A stretch of DNA of 5,122 bases from SSEF01 sp964398485. GTDB taxonomy: Bacteria; Patescibacteriota; Minisyncoccia; Moranbacterales; UBA1568. Shown piece after piece: positions 1 to 5,122 of the stretch (its first letter is position 1; each line of letters opens with the position of its first letter). Position numbers and translations under genes: made by a program. The DNA lies in NCBI GenBank assembly GCA_964398485.1, contig CAYNMD010000046.1, positions 1-5,122 on the forward strand, in the 5' to 3' direction. The notes beneath the pieces are model-generated. The model searched no databases and had not been told where the DNA came from. It worked only from the letters and a program-made list of their open reading frames with translations.

Positions 1-65
1 TATATATGTCATCACTCTATCGGTTTTTGAGCGCTCCTGCAAGCAAAAACTCTCTCTAGTGCATC
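1..65. other. Flank downstream of greA, no gene recognised
   Basis: No coding region or RNA gene can be supported here. The only structure seen is a loose inverted repeat, GTTTTTG at 23-29 against CAAAAAC at 44-50, with a 14-base interior that includes the palindrome GAGCGCTC (29-36). It has no T-tract after it on either strand, so it does not look like a terminator. The stretch may be the upstream region of whatever gene lies beyond the left edge. Confidence 0.5.
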
Positions 66-90
66 AAAAAAGAAAACCGGGTTACCCCGG
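66..90 (-). terminator. Rho-independent terminator of greA
   Basis: On the minus strand, eight bases after the greA stop codon, the arms CCGGG (90-86) and CCCGG (81-77) flank a GTAA loop and are followed at once by TTTTCTTTTTT (76-66). The A-rich bases before the stem (AAGAAA) can also pair with the T-tract (TTTCTT) across a small internal loop. This is a textbook intrinsic terminator. On the plus strand the stem is followed by a poorer, interrupted T-run (CTGCTTTCTTATTTT), so weak bidirectional action is possible. Confidence 0.92.
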
Positions 91-98
91 CTGCTTTC

Positions 99-554
99 TT
101 ATTTTACTGCAAGAATCTCATACTTTACGGTACCAGCAGGAGCATTGAGGGTCACCGTATCACCTTTCCCTTTACCCATGAACTCTTTACCGAGAGGCGA
201 CTCGCTCGAGATAAGTCCCTTGCTTGGATCAACTTCATTGGAACCAACAATTTCAAAGTTCACTTCCTTTCCCTGCACCTTCACAGTTAATTTAGAACCT
301 ACTTGTACTGTTGAAGATTTTTTTACAGGAGCAGCCACCACTGACTCTTTGAGTTCAGCCTCGAGCTCAGCAATACGCATCTCATTTTCATTCTGTCGAC
401 GCTTGGCTTCGCTATATTCAGCATTCTCTGAAAGATCGCCCTGTTCCTTGGCCTCCTTGATAGCCTCAGCAATTTCCTGACGAACCACTGATTTTCGCTC
501 CTCGAGTTCAGTCACGAGCTTCTTCAAACCCTCTTCAGTAAATACTTTTGACAT
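99..554 (-). CDS. greA: Transcription elongation factor GreA
   Basis: GreA binds the secondary channel of RNA polymerase and stimulates cleavage of the backtracked 3' RNA end, rescuing stalled complexes; it acts in the cytoplasm. The 151-residue protein, slightly shorter than E. coli GreA (158), shows both domains. An N-terminal antiparallel coiled coil (about residues 1-72) carries the conserved tip EQGDLSENAEY, with acidic Asp40 and Glu43 matching the catalytic D41/E44 pair of E. coli. A C-terminal FKBP-like domain (about 80-151) contains ISSESPLGKEFMGKGKGD. The ATG at 554 is chosen because the protein then begins MSKVFTEEG, as the family does. The frame stays open to a GTG at 635, but that lies next to the -10 box of the promoter and would add 27 residues atypical of the family. 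There is no Shine-Dalgarno sequence before 554. A strong terminator follows. The identification is very secure; the start is well supported. Confidence 0.97.
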   Translation of the reverse strand: MSKVFTEEGLKKLVTELEERKSVVRQEIAEAIKEAKEQGDLSENAEYSEAKRRQNENEMRIAELEAELKESVVAAPVKKSSTVQVGSKLTVKVQGKEVNFEIVGSNEVDPSKGLISSESPLGKEFMGKGKGDTVTLNAPAGTVKYEILAVK

Positions 555-596
555 GACAGATAGAATTATCAACTTAGTACAATTGTGTTTTAGATA

Positions 597-616
597 TTTT
601 GCTGCCCTCAGCAAAA
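597..616 (-). promoter_or_regulatory. Perfect 8-bp hairpin in the greA leader
   Basis: The minus strand reads TTTTGCTG, AGGG, CAGCAAAA: a perfect 8-bp stem with a four-base loop. If transcription starts near 631 it lies about 15-35 bases into the greA mRNA and about 40 bases before the start codon. No U-tract follows (the next bases are TATCTAAAAC), so it is not a standard terminator. It could stabilise the leader or be a binding site; the function is unknown. Confidence 0.55.
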
Positions 617-637
617 CTTTGGTACACGATGCCACCC

Positions 638-666
638 ATCATACAAGACCCCCGAGTGAGTGTCAA
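638..666 (-). promoter_or_regulatory. Sigma70-type promoter of greA
   Basis: On the minus strand, TTGACA (666-661, a perfect -35 box) is followed by a 17-base spacer and TATGAT (643-638, five of six matches to TATAAT). Spacing is optimal. The predicted start of transcription is near 631, giving a leader of about 77 bases before the greA ATG at 554. The promoter lies fully in the gap between the PBP2 stop codon (676-678) and greA, so greA can be transcribed apart from the mre operon. The start site itself is inferred. Confidence 0.82.
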
Positions 667-673
667 GACTCAC
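656..673 (-). repeat. Inverted repeat over the greA -35 box
   Basis: The minus strand reads GTGAGT, CTTGAC, ACTCAC: two 6-base arms around a 6-base centre that holds most of the -35 box. It begins three bases after the PBP2 stop codon. No T-tract follows, so it is a poor terminator candidate for the mre operon; its position over the promoter would suit an operator. The motif GTCTTG inside it (669-664) recurs at 649-644, exactly 20 bases away, directly before the -10 box. Whether any protein binds is unknown. Confidence 0.5.
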
Positions 674-675
674 AT

Positions 676-2580
676 TTATGGCTTGTTTTCGCCATTTTTT
701 CGGTTTTCAAAGTACCACTGATAGAGAGCTTTGGTAATTGGGACAGCGTGGTACGTCGACTCCTCTGGCTGATCCTCTACCAGGACCACCACCGCTAGCT
801 CTGGATCTTCATAGGGGGCAAAAGAAGTAAACCAACCATGCGTCTGCTTCTCTCCACCGAACTGAGCTGTCCCCGTCTTTCCAGCAACCGCTACTGATAA
901 TTCGTTCAGCGACTGAGCTGTTCCCTCGGTGACTGTTTCTCGCATCCCCTCTCGAACAATTCGCAAAATATCCGTGGAGAGAATTTTTTCATTAGCAATA
1001 ATTGAAGTCTTTTTTAGTTGCTCGCCACTGCCAGACTGGACCGCTTCAACCACTCGTGGCTGATACAGCACCCCACCATTAGCAATGGCTGCTGTAGCAT
1101 TGAGCACCTGCAGTGGCGTAGCCGTTACATATCCCTGACCAATCGAGGAGTTGTAGTCGTCTCCAATATACCAACGCTCTCCAAAACGATCTTCTTTCCA
1201 TTTGGGCGTAGGAAGAAAACCATCTTGCTCACCAGGAAGGTCAATACCCGTTTTCTTCCCCCACCCAAAACGTTCTTCATACTGTCTCATACGATCAATA
1301 CCAAGCCCTGAAGTATTGCCATAGCCACCACCAATTGAATAAAAATACACATCACTTGATACAGCAATGGCCCGCCTGAGATCAGTAAATCCATGAGCTT
1401 TCCAGTCACCGAAGAAAAACCTTCCTACCCGGATACCGCCACGACTCTCGATACTTGTTTCAGGAGAAACAATCCCTTCCGCTAACGCTGCCCCAGCTAG
1501 GATCGGCTTAATCGTTGATCCGGGCGGATATTCACCAGCGATAGAACGATTAAAGAGTGGCTTATCAGGATTATTGGCAAGCTCACTATAAGCAGCGCTA
1601 GAAATACCTCCAGAGAATAAATTGTTATCATAACTCGGAAAACTTACCAGAGCCCTAATGGCTCCTGAACGTGGATCAAGTGCAATCAGGGCTCCTTTTT
1701 TGAGATTTGCTTTCCCTAATGACTCTTCCATTATCCGATAAGCCTCTCGCTGTAAACCAGCATCGATTGTCAGCAATAAATCATTTCCCTTCTGAGGCGG
1801 CACCACCCCGAGCTCTTTTTTAACCTCACCAAGAGCGTCAACCTCGATCAGCTGTTTGCCATGCACACCACGAAGATCTGATTCATAACTACGCTCCACT
1901 CCCTGCTTCCCAATAGCATCAGTCATGAGATATCCTTTATCCTTGAGCTCTGCATATTCCTCTGGGCGTATCTTCCCCTCATACCCAAGTAGATGAGAAA
2001 AAATTTTTCCATCAACATACTCTCGCTCTGCACTTTTCATAAGCACAATTCCAGGAAACTGTTTTCGCTCAGTAAGAAATTTTACAATCAAACCCTGGTC
2101 TATATGCGAGCGGACAAGGACCGGCTGCAAACTCTTAGTCTCTAATCTTTTTACCAACGATTCCCACAATTCATTTTCTGGCTCAAAAAAGTCTTTTGCT
2201 CTCTCAAGTACTTGATTACGCTGAGTAATATCCTGAGGAAGATCATTGGGAATAATGACTGCATCCAAACTTGGCTCATTCTGAACAAGCGGCTCACCAA
2301 ATCGATCATAAATAATACCTCGTGGCGCGACGAGTACCAAAGAACGTAAGCTATTCCGCTCCGCCATCGCTTGATACTCTCCCCCCCGAACCAGATTGAG
2401 GTATACTAAACGGCCAGTAAAAATACCAAGTAGTAAGACTCCCAAAACAAAAAAATATGTGCTTCGTCGCCGATCAAGAGGCCATTCAAGTCTGGCCGTG
2501 TCTTTCTCAGTGAGCGTCAACACGGCATCATCAATTTCATGAGAAGTAGCCATCGTTGATTTTCTCGAAAATAACATCAT
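676..2580 (-). CDS. mrdA: Penicillin-binding protein 2 (elongasome transpeptidase)
   Basis: This class B PBP cross-links peptidoglycan stem peptides (DD-transpeptidase) during lateral wall growth, normally together with RodA. From the ATG at 2580 it has 634 residues, close to E. coli PBP2 (633). A cytoplasmic tail (1-41) is followed by one membrane anchor (about 42-62, YFFVLGVLLLGIFTGRLVYL), the dimerisation/pedestal domain (about 85-260; APRGIIYDRFGEPL at 85-98 and GVERSYESDLRG at 227-238) and the transpeptidase domain (about 290-620). All three active-site motifs are present: SxxK as STIK with nucleophile Ser355 and Lys358; SxN as Ser408-Ser-Asp410, the SxD form also found in E. coli PBP2; and KTG at 568-570 (GKTGTAQ). 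SIGQGYVTATPLQ (479-491) is also typical. The gene starts 14 bases after mreD stops, fitting operon membership. The start is uncertain: ATG codons at 2580, 2577 and 2553 are in frame. Only 2553 has a weak purine-rich stretch upstream (GAGAAAA), and would give 625 residues. Confidence 0.95.
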   Translation of the reverse strand: MMLFSRKSTMATSHEIDDAVLTLTEKDTARLEWPLDRRRSTYFFVLGVLLLGIFTGRLVYLNLVRGGEYQAMAERNSLRSLVLVAPRGIIYDRFGEPLVQNEPSLDAVIIPNDLPQDITQRNQVLERAKDFFEPENELWESLVKRLETKSLQPVLVRSHIDQGLIVKFLTERKQFPGIVLMKSAEREYVDGKIFSHLLGYEGKIRPEEYAELKDKGYLMTDAIGKQGVERSYESDLRGVHGKQLIEVDALGEVKKELGVVPPQKGNDLLLTIDAGLQREAYRIMEESLGKANLKKGALIALDPRSGAIRALVSFPSYDNNLFSGGISSAAYSELANNPDKPLFNRSIAGEYPPGSTIKPILAGAALAEGIVSPETSIESRGGIRVGRFFFGDWKAHGFTDLRRAIAVSSDVYFYSIGGGYGNTSGLGIDRMRQYEERFGWGKKTGIDLPGEQDGFLPTPKWKEDRFGERWYIGDDYNSSIGQGYVTATPLQVLNATAAIANGGVLYQPRVVEAVQSGSGEQLKKTSIIANEKILSTDILRIVREGMRETVTEGTAQSLNELSVAVAGKTGTAQFGGEKQTHGWFTSFAPYEDPELAVVVLVEDQPEESTYHAVPITKALYQWYFENRKNGENKP

Positions 2581-2594
2581 ACCAAGGTGTCAAT

Positions 2595-3089
2595 TTACGA
2601 ATGACGCATACCTCTGAATTCAGAGAACGATGTTGCTATAACCCAGGCCTGGAGCCTCTCGACAGACCATGATACCACAAACCAGATCGGGACGACGAGA
2701 AAGATATCAATAAAATTTGGCCATGAAAATAACGGGAACACTGTTTCATACACAACAGTTATTCCCACCACAAGCAGCGAAAGAAGAAAACGATTCGTAT
2801 GTTCGCGAGCAAAGAGAAATCTCTGAGAAAGAAAGTACGCGCCATAGGCCACACAAGCAAAAAAAGGTGAGAGCAAAGTCACGCCCCCAGAGCGAAGGAC
2901 ATCAAACACTAGGACTGCCCCAGCAGCCCACCAAAAGGCAATCCTTTGCTCTAGCATAACCGAAAGTGCTAGCACCAAGGCAATAAGGATGAGTGGCGCT
3001 TTCACCTCTGGAAAAAGCATCTCGAAAAAAGAGAGCTCTATCAAAATCCAAAAAAGTGTCAGTGAACCAAACCAACCAAAAAAACGCAT
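2595..3089 (-). CDS. mreD: Rod shape-determining protein MreD
   Basis: MreD is a small polytopic inner-membrane protein that joins MreC and PBP2 in the cell-elongation complex; its biochemical role is not settled. The 164-residue product matches the family's usual size (E. coli 162) and is strongly hydrophobic, with five or six likely membrane segments at about residues 4-26, 29-46, 51-66, 71-88, 99-120 and 126-146. A short polar tail ends in RGMRHS. MreD sequences are poorly conserved, so the call rests on size, membrane topology, and position between mreC and PBP2, which is the standard order. The ATG at 3089 is 17 bases after the mreC stop and has no Shine-Dalgarno sequence (GCCTGATCATTATCT precedes it), so translational coupling with mreC is plausible. 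No disruption is seen. Confidence 0.9.
   Translation of the reverse strand: MRFFGWFGSLTLFWILIELSFFEMLFPEVKAPLILIALVLALSVMLEQRIAFWWAAGAVLVFDVLRSGGVTLLSPFFACVAYGAYFLSQRFLFAREHTNRFLLSLLVVGITVVYETVFPLFSWPNFIDIFLVVPIWFVVSWSVERLQAWVIATSFSEFRGMRHS
2612..2625. repeat. 14-bp perfect palindrome at the mreD 3' end
   Basis: CTCTGAATTCAGAG is its own reverse complement and lies in the last codons of mreD (encoding part of SEFR), about 32 bases before the PBP2 start at 2580. It contains an EcoRI recognition sequence. As RNA it could form a 5-bp stem with a small loop. It may be chance dictated by coding sequence; its place near the mreD-PBP2 junction is the only reason to list it. Confidence 0.4.
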
Positions 3090-3106
3090 AGATAATGATC
3101 AGGCTA

Positions 3107-3916
3107 CTATTCAATAATAATACTCAGAAAACGCAAAAGATCTGCCCGTACCGGTGGAATGATAACGGCCTGCTGAAATAACTGATCGCCCGAAAGTTGA
3201 GCCGTTTCAATTGTTCCGATCAAAAGACCACCCGGCAACCCATCACTCATACCGGCGGTCATCACTATCGCTCCCGCCTCAATTTTTTCATTGGGACGAG
3301 CAAGATCGAGCAAGAGTCCAGTTCCATGATCACCTCTCACCACTGCCTCTGTTTTAGCACCCTCGACACGAGCTGCTATCAAACTCTCTGGATGCGAAAG
3401 AAGGCGAACTTCGGACGAGAAAGGTCCAACTGCCTCAATCCGTCCCACGAGAATATTTCCTTGCACCACTACTGGCATTCCCATTTTGACACCCTGTTGC
3501 TGACCACGATTAATCCGAAGAAACACCGAGGCACCATTCTGATCACGCCCAATTACCTCAGCTGCCACCAATTTCTGCTGTGACTTCTGAGGGAGATTGA
3601 GCTCTTGACGCAAGGCAGTATTTTCCTCTTCGAGACGGATGCGATCTGCCGCTCCTATCTTGAGACTAAGCACGTCCTTATGAAGTTTTTCATTTTCCTC
3701 TTTCAGTTTTTGAATTGACCCCCAGAAACTCCCCCACTCGCGAAGCTCAAAGGCAGTCCAAGAGAATAAATTCTGAAAAGGAAGCGTAAGAGTAACCACT
3801 ACCTGCTGCACCGGTACCAAGAATCTTGATGGAAGAAAAAACACCGAGCTCAGCAAAATTCCAATCACCACAAAAGCAGTCAGTTTCTGTTTATATGGTG
3901 AATGAGAATCTCGCAT
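3107..3916 (-). CDS. mreC: Rod shape-determining protein MreC
   Basis: MreC is a bitopic membrane protein whose extracytoplasmic part self-associates and binds and activates PBP2, linking MreB filaments to the wall enzymes. The 269-residue product has a short basic cytoplasmic tail (1-11), one membrane helix (about 12-29), a coiled coil (about 66-108, rich in KLKEEN and RLEEEN heptads) that mediates dimerisation, and the two-lobed beta domain (about 117-265). Family signatures are visible: GQQQGVKMGMPVVVQGNILVGRI (from 138; read as the GMPVV...LVGRI core) and, in the second lobe, GAIVMTAGMSDGLPGGLLIG at 215-234. It lacks the proline-rich C-terminal tail of some Gram-negative MreC proteins. 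It begins 39 bases after mreB stops and ends 17 bases before mreD. The ATG at 3916 gives the expected short N-terminus; it is preceded by AT-rich sequence (ACAGAAATTTTT) with no Shine-Dalgarno motif. Confidence 0.96.
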   Translation of the reverse strand: MRDSHSPYKQKLTAFVVIGILLSSVFFLPSRFLVPVQQVVVTLTLPFQNLFSWTAFELREWGSFWGSIQKLKEENEKLHKDVLSLKIGAADRIRLEEENTALRQELNLPQKSQQKLVAAEVIGRDQNGASVFLRINRGQQQGVKMGMPVVVQGNILVGRIEAVGPFSSEVRLLSHPESLIAARVEGAKTEAVVRGDHGTGLLLDLARPNEKIEAGAIVMTAGMSDGLPGGLLIGTIETAQLSGDQLFQQAVIIPPVRADLLRFLSIIIE

Positions 3917-3955
3917 AAAAATTTCTGTATCACTCGATTACCAAAATTATTCCCT

Positions 3956-5041
3956 CTACATGAGAGGTTTCCCTTGTTCATCCTCAATAAGAACTTCTTT
4001 CAGAGTTTCCATATCGTCAAGTACTATGCCAGTCCCCCGCACCACTGCTGTCAGGGGGTCATCGATAGTTCTCACTGGTATACCGGTTTGGTTAGCCAAG
4101 AGTTTATCTAAACCACGAATCAAACTCCCTCCACCAGAAAGAACGATCCCTCGCTGCATCACATCCGAGAGAAGTTCTGGCGGGGTCTCTTCTATTACAG
4201 TCTTTACATTATTGACAACAATACGAATAGAGCGAGAAAGCGCTTCTCGAACATGAGTGTCGGTAAGCAAGACTTCCTTTGGAAGGCCAGAGACAAGATC
4301 ACGGCCACGCACAGCATAACGAAGTTCTTCCTTGAGGGGATAGGCACTCCCAATAGATATTTTGACATCTTCCGCGGTTCGTTCACCTACCAAAAGATTG
4401 AATTCGTCTCGACAATATCGAACAATGTCTTCATTCATTTCATCACCAGCAATGCGAAGACTTCTGGCAATTACCACTCCCCCCAAAGATATAACAGCAA
4501 TCTCCGTTGTCCCGCCCCCAATATCTACCACCATATTTCCTGCCGCATCTATTACTGGAAGTCTCCCACCGATAGCAGCTGCCATCGGTTCATCAATAAG
4601 GAAAGCCTGACGGGCTCCAGCATTCATCGCTGCTTCAATCACGGCTCGTTTTTCTACCTCAGTTACTCCAGATGGGATTCCGATAAGCACCCTCGGTCGG
4701 CGCAGAAATTTAAAACTCCCTTCAGTTACTTTGGCAATAAAATAACGAAGCATCTGTTGCGTAATCTCAAAATCAGAAACCACACCATCGACGAGTGGTC
4801 TCGTGGCGACAATATGCCCGGGAGTCTTACCAACCATTTTTTTTGCCTCTCGACCAATAGCCAAGATTTGCCCCGTTCTGGTATTTACAGCCACCACCGA
4901 TGGTTCATTGATCACAATACCCCTTCCCTTAACGTACACGAGGGTATTAGCCGTACCTAAATCCACCCCAATGTCTTGCGTCAGGTGACCAAAAAAACGA
5001 CCTTCCAGTTGTTTCAAAAAAGTGTGCCAGGATACCGTCAT
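3956..5041 (-). CDS. mreB: Rod shape-determining protein MreB (actin homologue)
   Basis: MreB is an ATP-binding bacterial actin that forms membrane-bound antiparallel filaments and orients the elongation machinery around the cell. From the ATG at 5041 it has 361 residues (E. coli 347). Visible nucleotide-binding elements are phosphate-1 DIGVDLGTANT (23-33), phosphate-2 VVDIGGGTTEIAV (171-183) and the adenosine motif GIVLSGGGSLIRGL (298-311); GVTEVEKRA (125-133) holds the region of the catalytic glutamate, and LIDEPMAAAIG (148-158) is typical. The N-terminus before DIGVDLG is longer than usual, about 22 residues rich in Trp, Phe and Leu with basic residues, plausibly a membrane-binding amphipathic helix. 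The start at 5041 is preferred because GAGGGGG sits 4 bases upstream. In-frame ATG at 5071 and TTG at 5107 would add 10 or 22 residues and would overlap the possible promoter. It is the first visible gene of the operon. Confidence 0.97.
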   Translation of the reverse strand: MTVSWHTFLKQLEGRFFGHLTQDIGVDLGTANTLVYVKGRGIVINEPSVVAVNTRTGQILAIGREAKKMVGKTPGHIVATRPLVDGVVSDFEITQQMLRYFIAKVTEGSFKFLRRPRVLIGIPSGVTEVEKRAVIEAAMNAGARQAFLIDEPMAAAIGGRLPVIDAAGNMVVDIGGGTTEIAVISLGGVVIARSLRIAGDEMNEDIVRYCRDEFNLLVGERTAEDVKISIGSAYPLKEELRYAVRGRDLVSGLPKEVLLTDTHVREALSRSIRIVVNNVKTVIEETPPELLSDVMQRGIVLSGGGSLIRGLDKLLANQTGIPVRTIDDPLTAVVRGTGIVLDDMETLKEVLIEDEQGKPLM

Positions 5042-5045
5042 AAAA

Positions 5046-5061
5046 CCCCCTCTCAAGAGGG
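5046..5061 (-). promoter_or_regulatory. mreB ribosome binding site inside a small hairpin
   Basis: The minus strand carries GAGGGGG (5052-5046), followed by TTTT and the ATG at 5041; the GAGG core is 7 bases from the start codon, a good Shine-Dalgarno distance. It is the only convincing one in the window and decides the mreB start. The bases CCCTC (5061-5057), TTGA loop, GAGGG (5052-5048) form a 5-bp stem that would hide most of it. The pairing is seen; any effect on translation is inferred. Confidence 0.6.
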
Positions 5062-5069
5062 CATCTGTC

Positions 5070-5098
5070 ATAGTACCGGAATTTCGCCTGAGACTCAA
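5070..5098 (-). promoter_or_regulatory. Possible promoter of the mre operon
   Basis: On the minus strand TTGAGT (5098-5093, four of six -35 matches) is followed by a 17-base spacer and TACTAT (5075-5070, four of six -10 matches). Spacing is ideal but both boxes are imperfect. Transcription would start near 5063, placing the ribosome-site hairpin at the very 5' end of an mRNA with a leader of about 20 bases. A promoter further upstream, beyond the window, is equally possible. Confidence 0.4.
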
Positions 5099-5122
5099 GG
5101 TAACCAAAAATCCGCCCCAAAG

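Larger units (their letters stand above)
99..5041 (-). other. mreBCD-PBP2 operon with trailing greA
   Basis: Five co-directional genes with gaps of 39, 17, 14 and 121 bases. The first four encode parts of one elongation complex and almost certainly share a transcript. There is no convincing terminator between PBP2 and greA, so readthrough from the mre operon into greA is likely in addition to transcription from the greA promoter. The terminator at 66-90 would end both transcripts. Confidence 0.75.

Noticed and set aside
145..480. Plus-strand open frame opposite greA
   Set aside because: The Ser/Phe-rich translation mirrors the Glu/Lys-rich coiled coil of greA on the other strand; no independent support.
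555..635. N-terminal extension of GreA from a GTG at 635
   Set aside because: The GTG lies three bases downstream of the -10 box, at or before the expected transcript start, and the extra 27 residues are atypical for GreA.
656..673. CIRCE-like heat-shock operator (HrcA) at the greA promoter
   Set aside because: TTGACACTC only loosely resembles the left arm TTAGCACTC, and the right arm GAGTGCTAA with its 9-base spacer is absent.
553..798. Plus-strand open frame across the greA promoter region and the PBP2 3' end
   Set aside because: It overlaps the promoter, the leader and PBP2 codons in antisense and has no family resemblance.
2576..2593. TTGACA and TATGAT before PBP2, as a possible internal promoter
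   Set aside because: The two boxes are only 6 bases apart on the minus strand, far from the 16-18 needed.
2902..3114. Minus-strand open frame overlapping the mreD start in another frame
   Set aside because: It overlaps MreD coding sequence, and the MreD frame gives the expected membrane protein.
3197..3583. Plus-strand open frame opposite mreC
   Set aside because: Antisense to conserved MreC beta-domain codons, with no recognisable protein features or ribosome site.
4253..4960. Long open frame (235 codons) on the plus strand opposite mreB
   Set aside because: It lies wholly antisense to a fully conserved mreB and its translation shows no domain, membrane or signal pattern. It is best explained as a by-product of mreB codon use.
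5104..5122. G-rich stretch followed by TTTTT on the minus strand, as the tail of an upstream terminator
   Set aside because: Only the possible right arm (GGGGCGGATTTTT) is inside the window, so pairing cannot be judged.
1..5122. UGA recoding, CRISPR arrays, insertion sequences, tRNA or rRNA
   Set aside because: All genes are intact under the standard code with TAA or TAG stops, and no repeat arrays, transposase motifs or structured RNA genes were seen.

Overview
The window is a compact bacterial chromosomal segment in which all five recognisable genes lie on the minus strand. In order of transcription (right to left) they are mreB (start at 5041), mreC, mreD, a class B penicillin-binding protein of the PBP2/MrdA family, and greA (ends at 99). 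The four cell-shape genes are separated by only 39, 17 and 14 bases and very likely form one operon. greA follows after a 121-base gap that contains a near-consensus sigma70-type promoter, and it ends in a clear Rho-independent terminator.

The organism cannot be named from the sequence. Ungapped packing, moderate GC content by eye, short proteins and mostly absent Shine-Dalgarno sequences would fit a small-genome rod-shaped bacterium, possibly of the Patescibacteria/CPR (Parcubacteria-like) type, but this is inference. All five genes end in TAA or TAG and read through without in-frame TGA, so nothing suggests the recoded UGA (Gly) of Gracilibacteria or Absconditabacteria.

Layout: 1-65 has no recognisable gene; 66-90 is the greA terminator; 99-554 greA; 555-675 the greA promoter and leader, with an inverted repeat over the -35 box, a repeated GTCTTG and an 8-bp leader hairpin; 676-2580 PBP2; 2595-3089 mreD; 3107-3916 mreC; 3956-5041 mreB; 5042-5122 a possible mreB promoter and a small hairpin that covers the mreB ribosome binding site.

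Functionally, MreB filaments on the inner face of the membrane, the bitopic MreC, the polytopic MreD and the PBP2 transpeptidase are core parts of the elongasome that builds the lateral wall of rod-shaped cells. The partner glycosyltransferase RodA is not in the window. GreA is a transcript-cleavage factor for stalled RNA polymerase and has no direct link to wall synthesis; its own promoter suggests at least partly independent expression. I found no mobile element, CRISPR array, RNA gene or evident novel system. The points worth a second look are mostly regulatory: the greA promoter architecture and leader, and the mreB start region.
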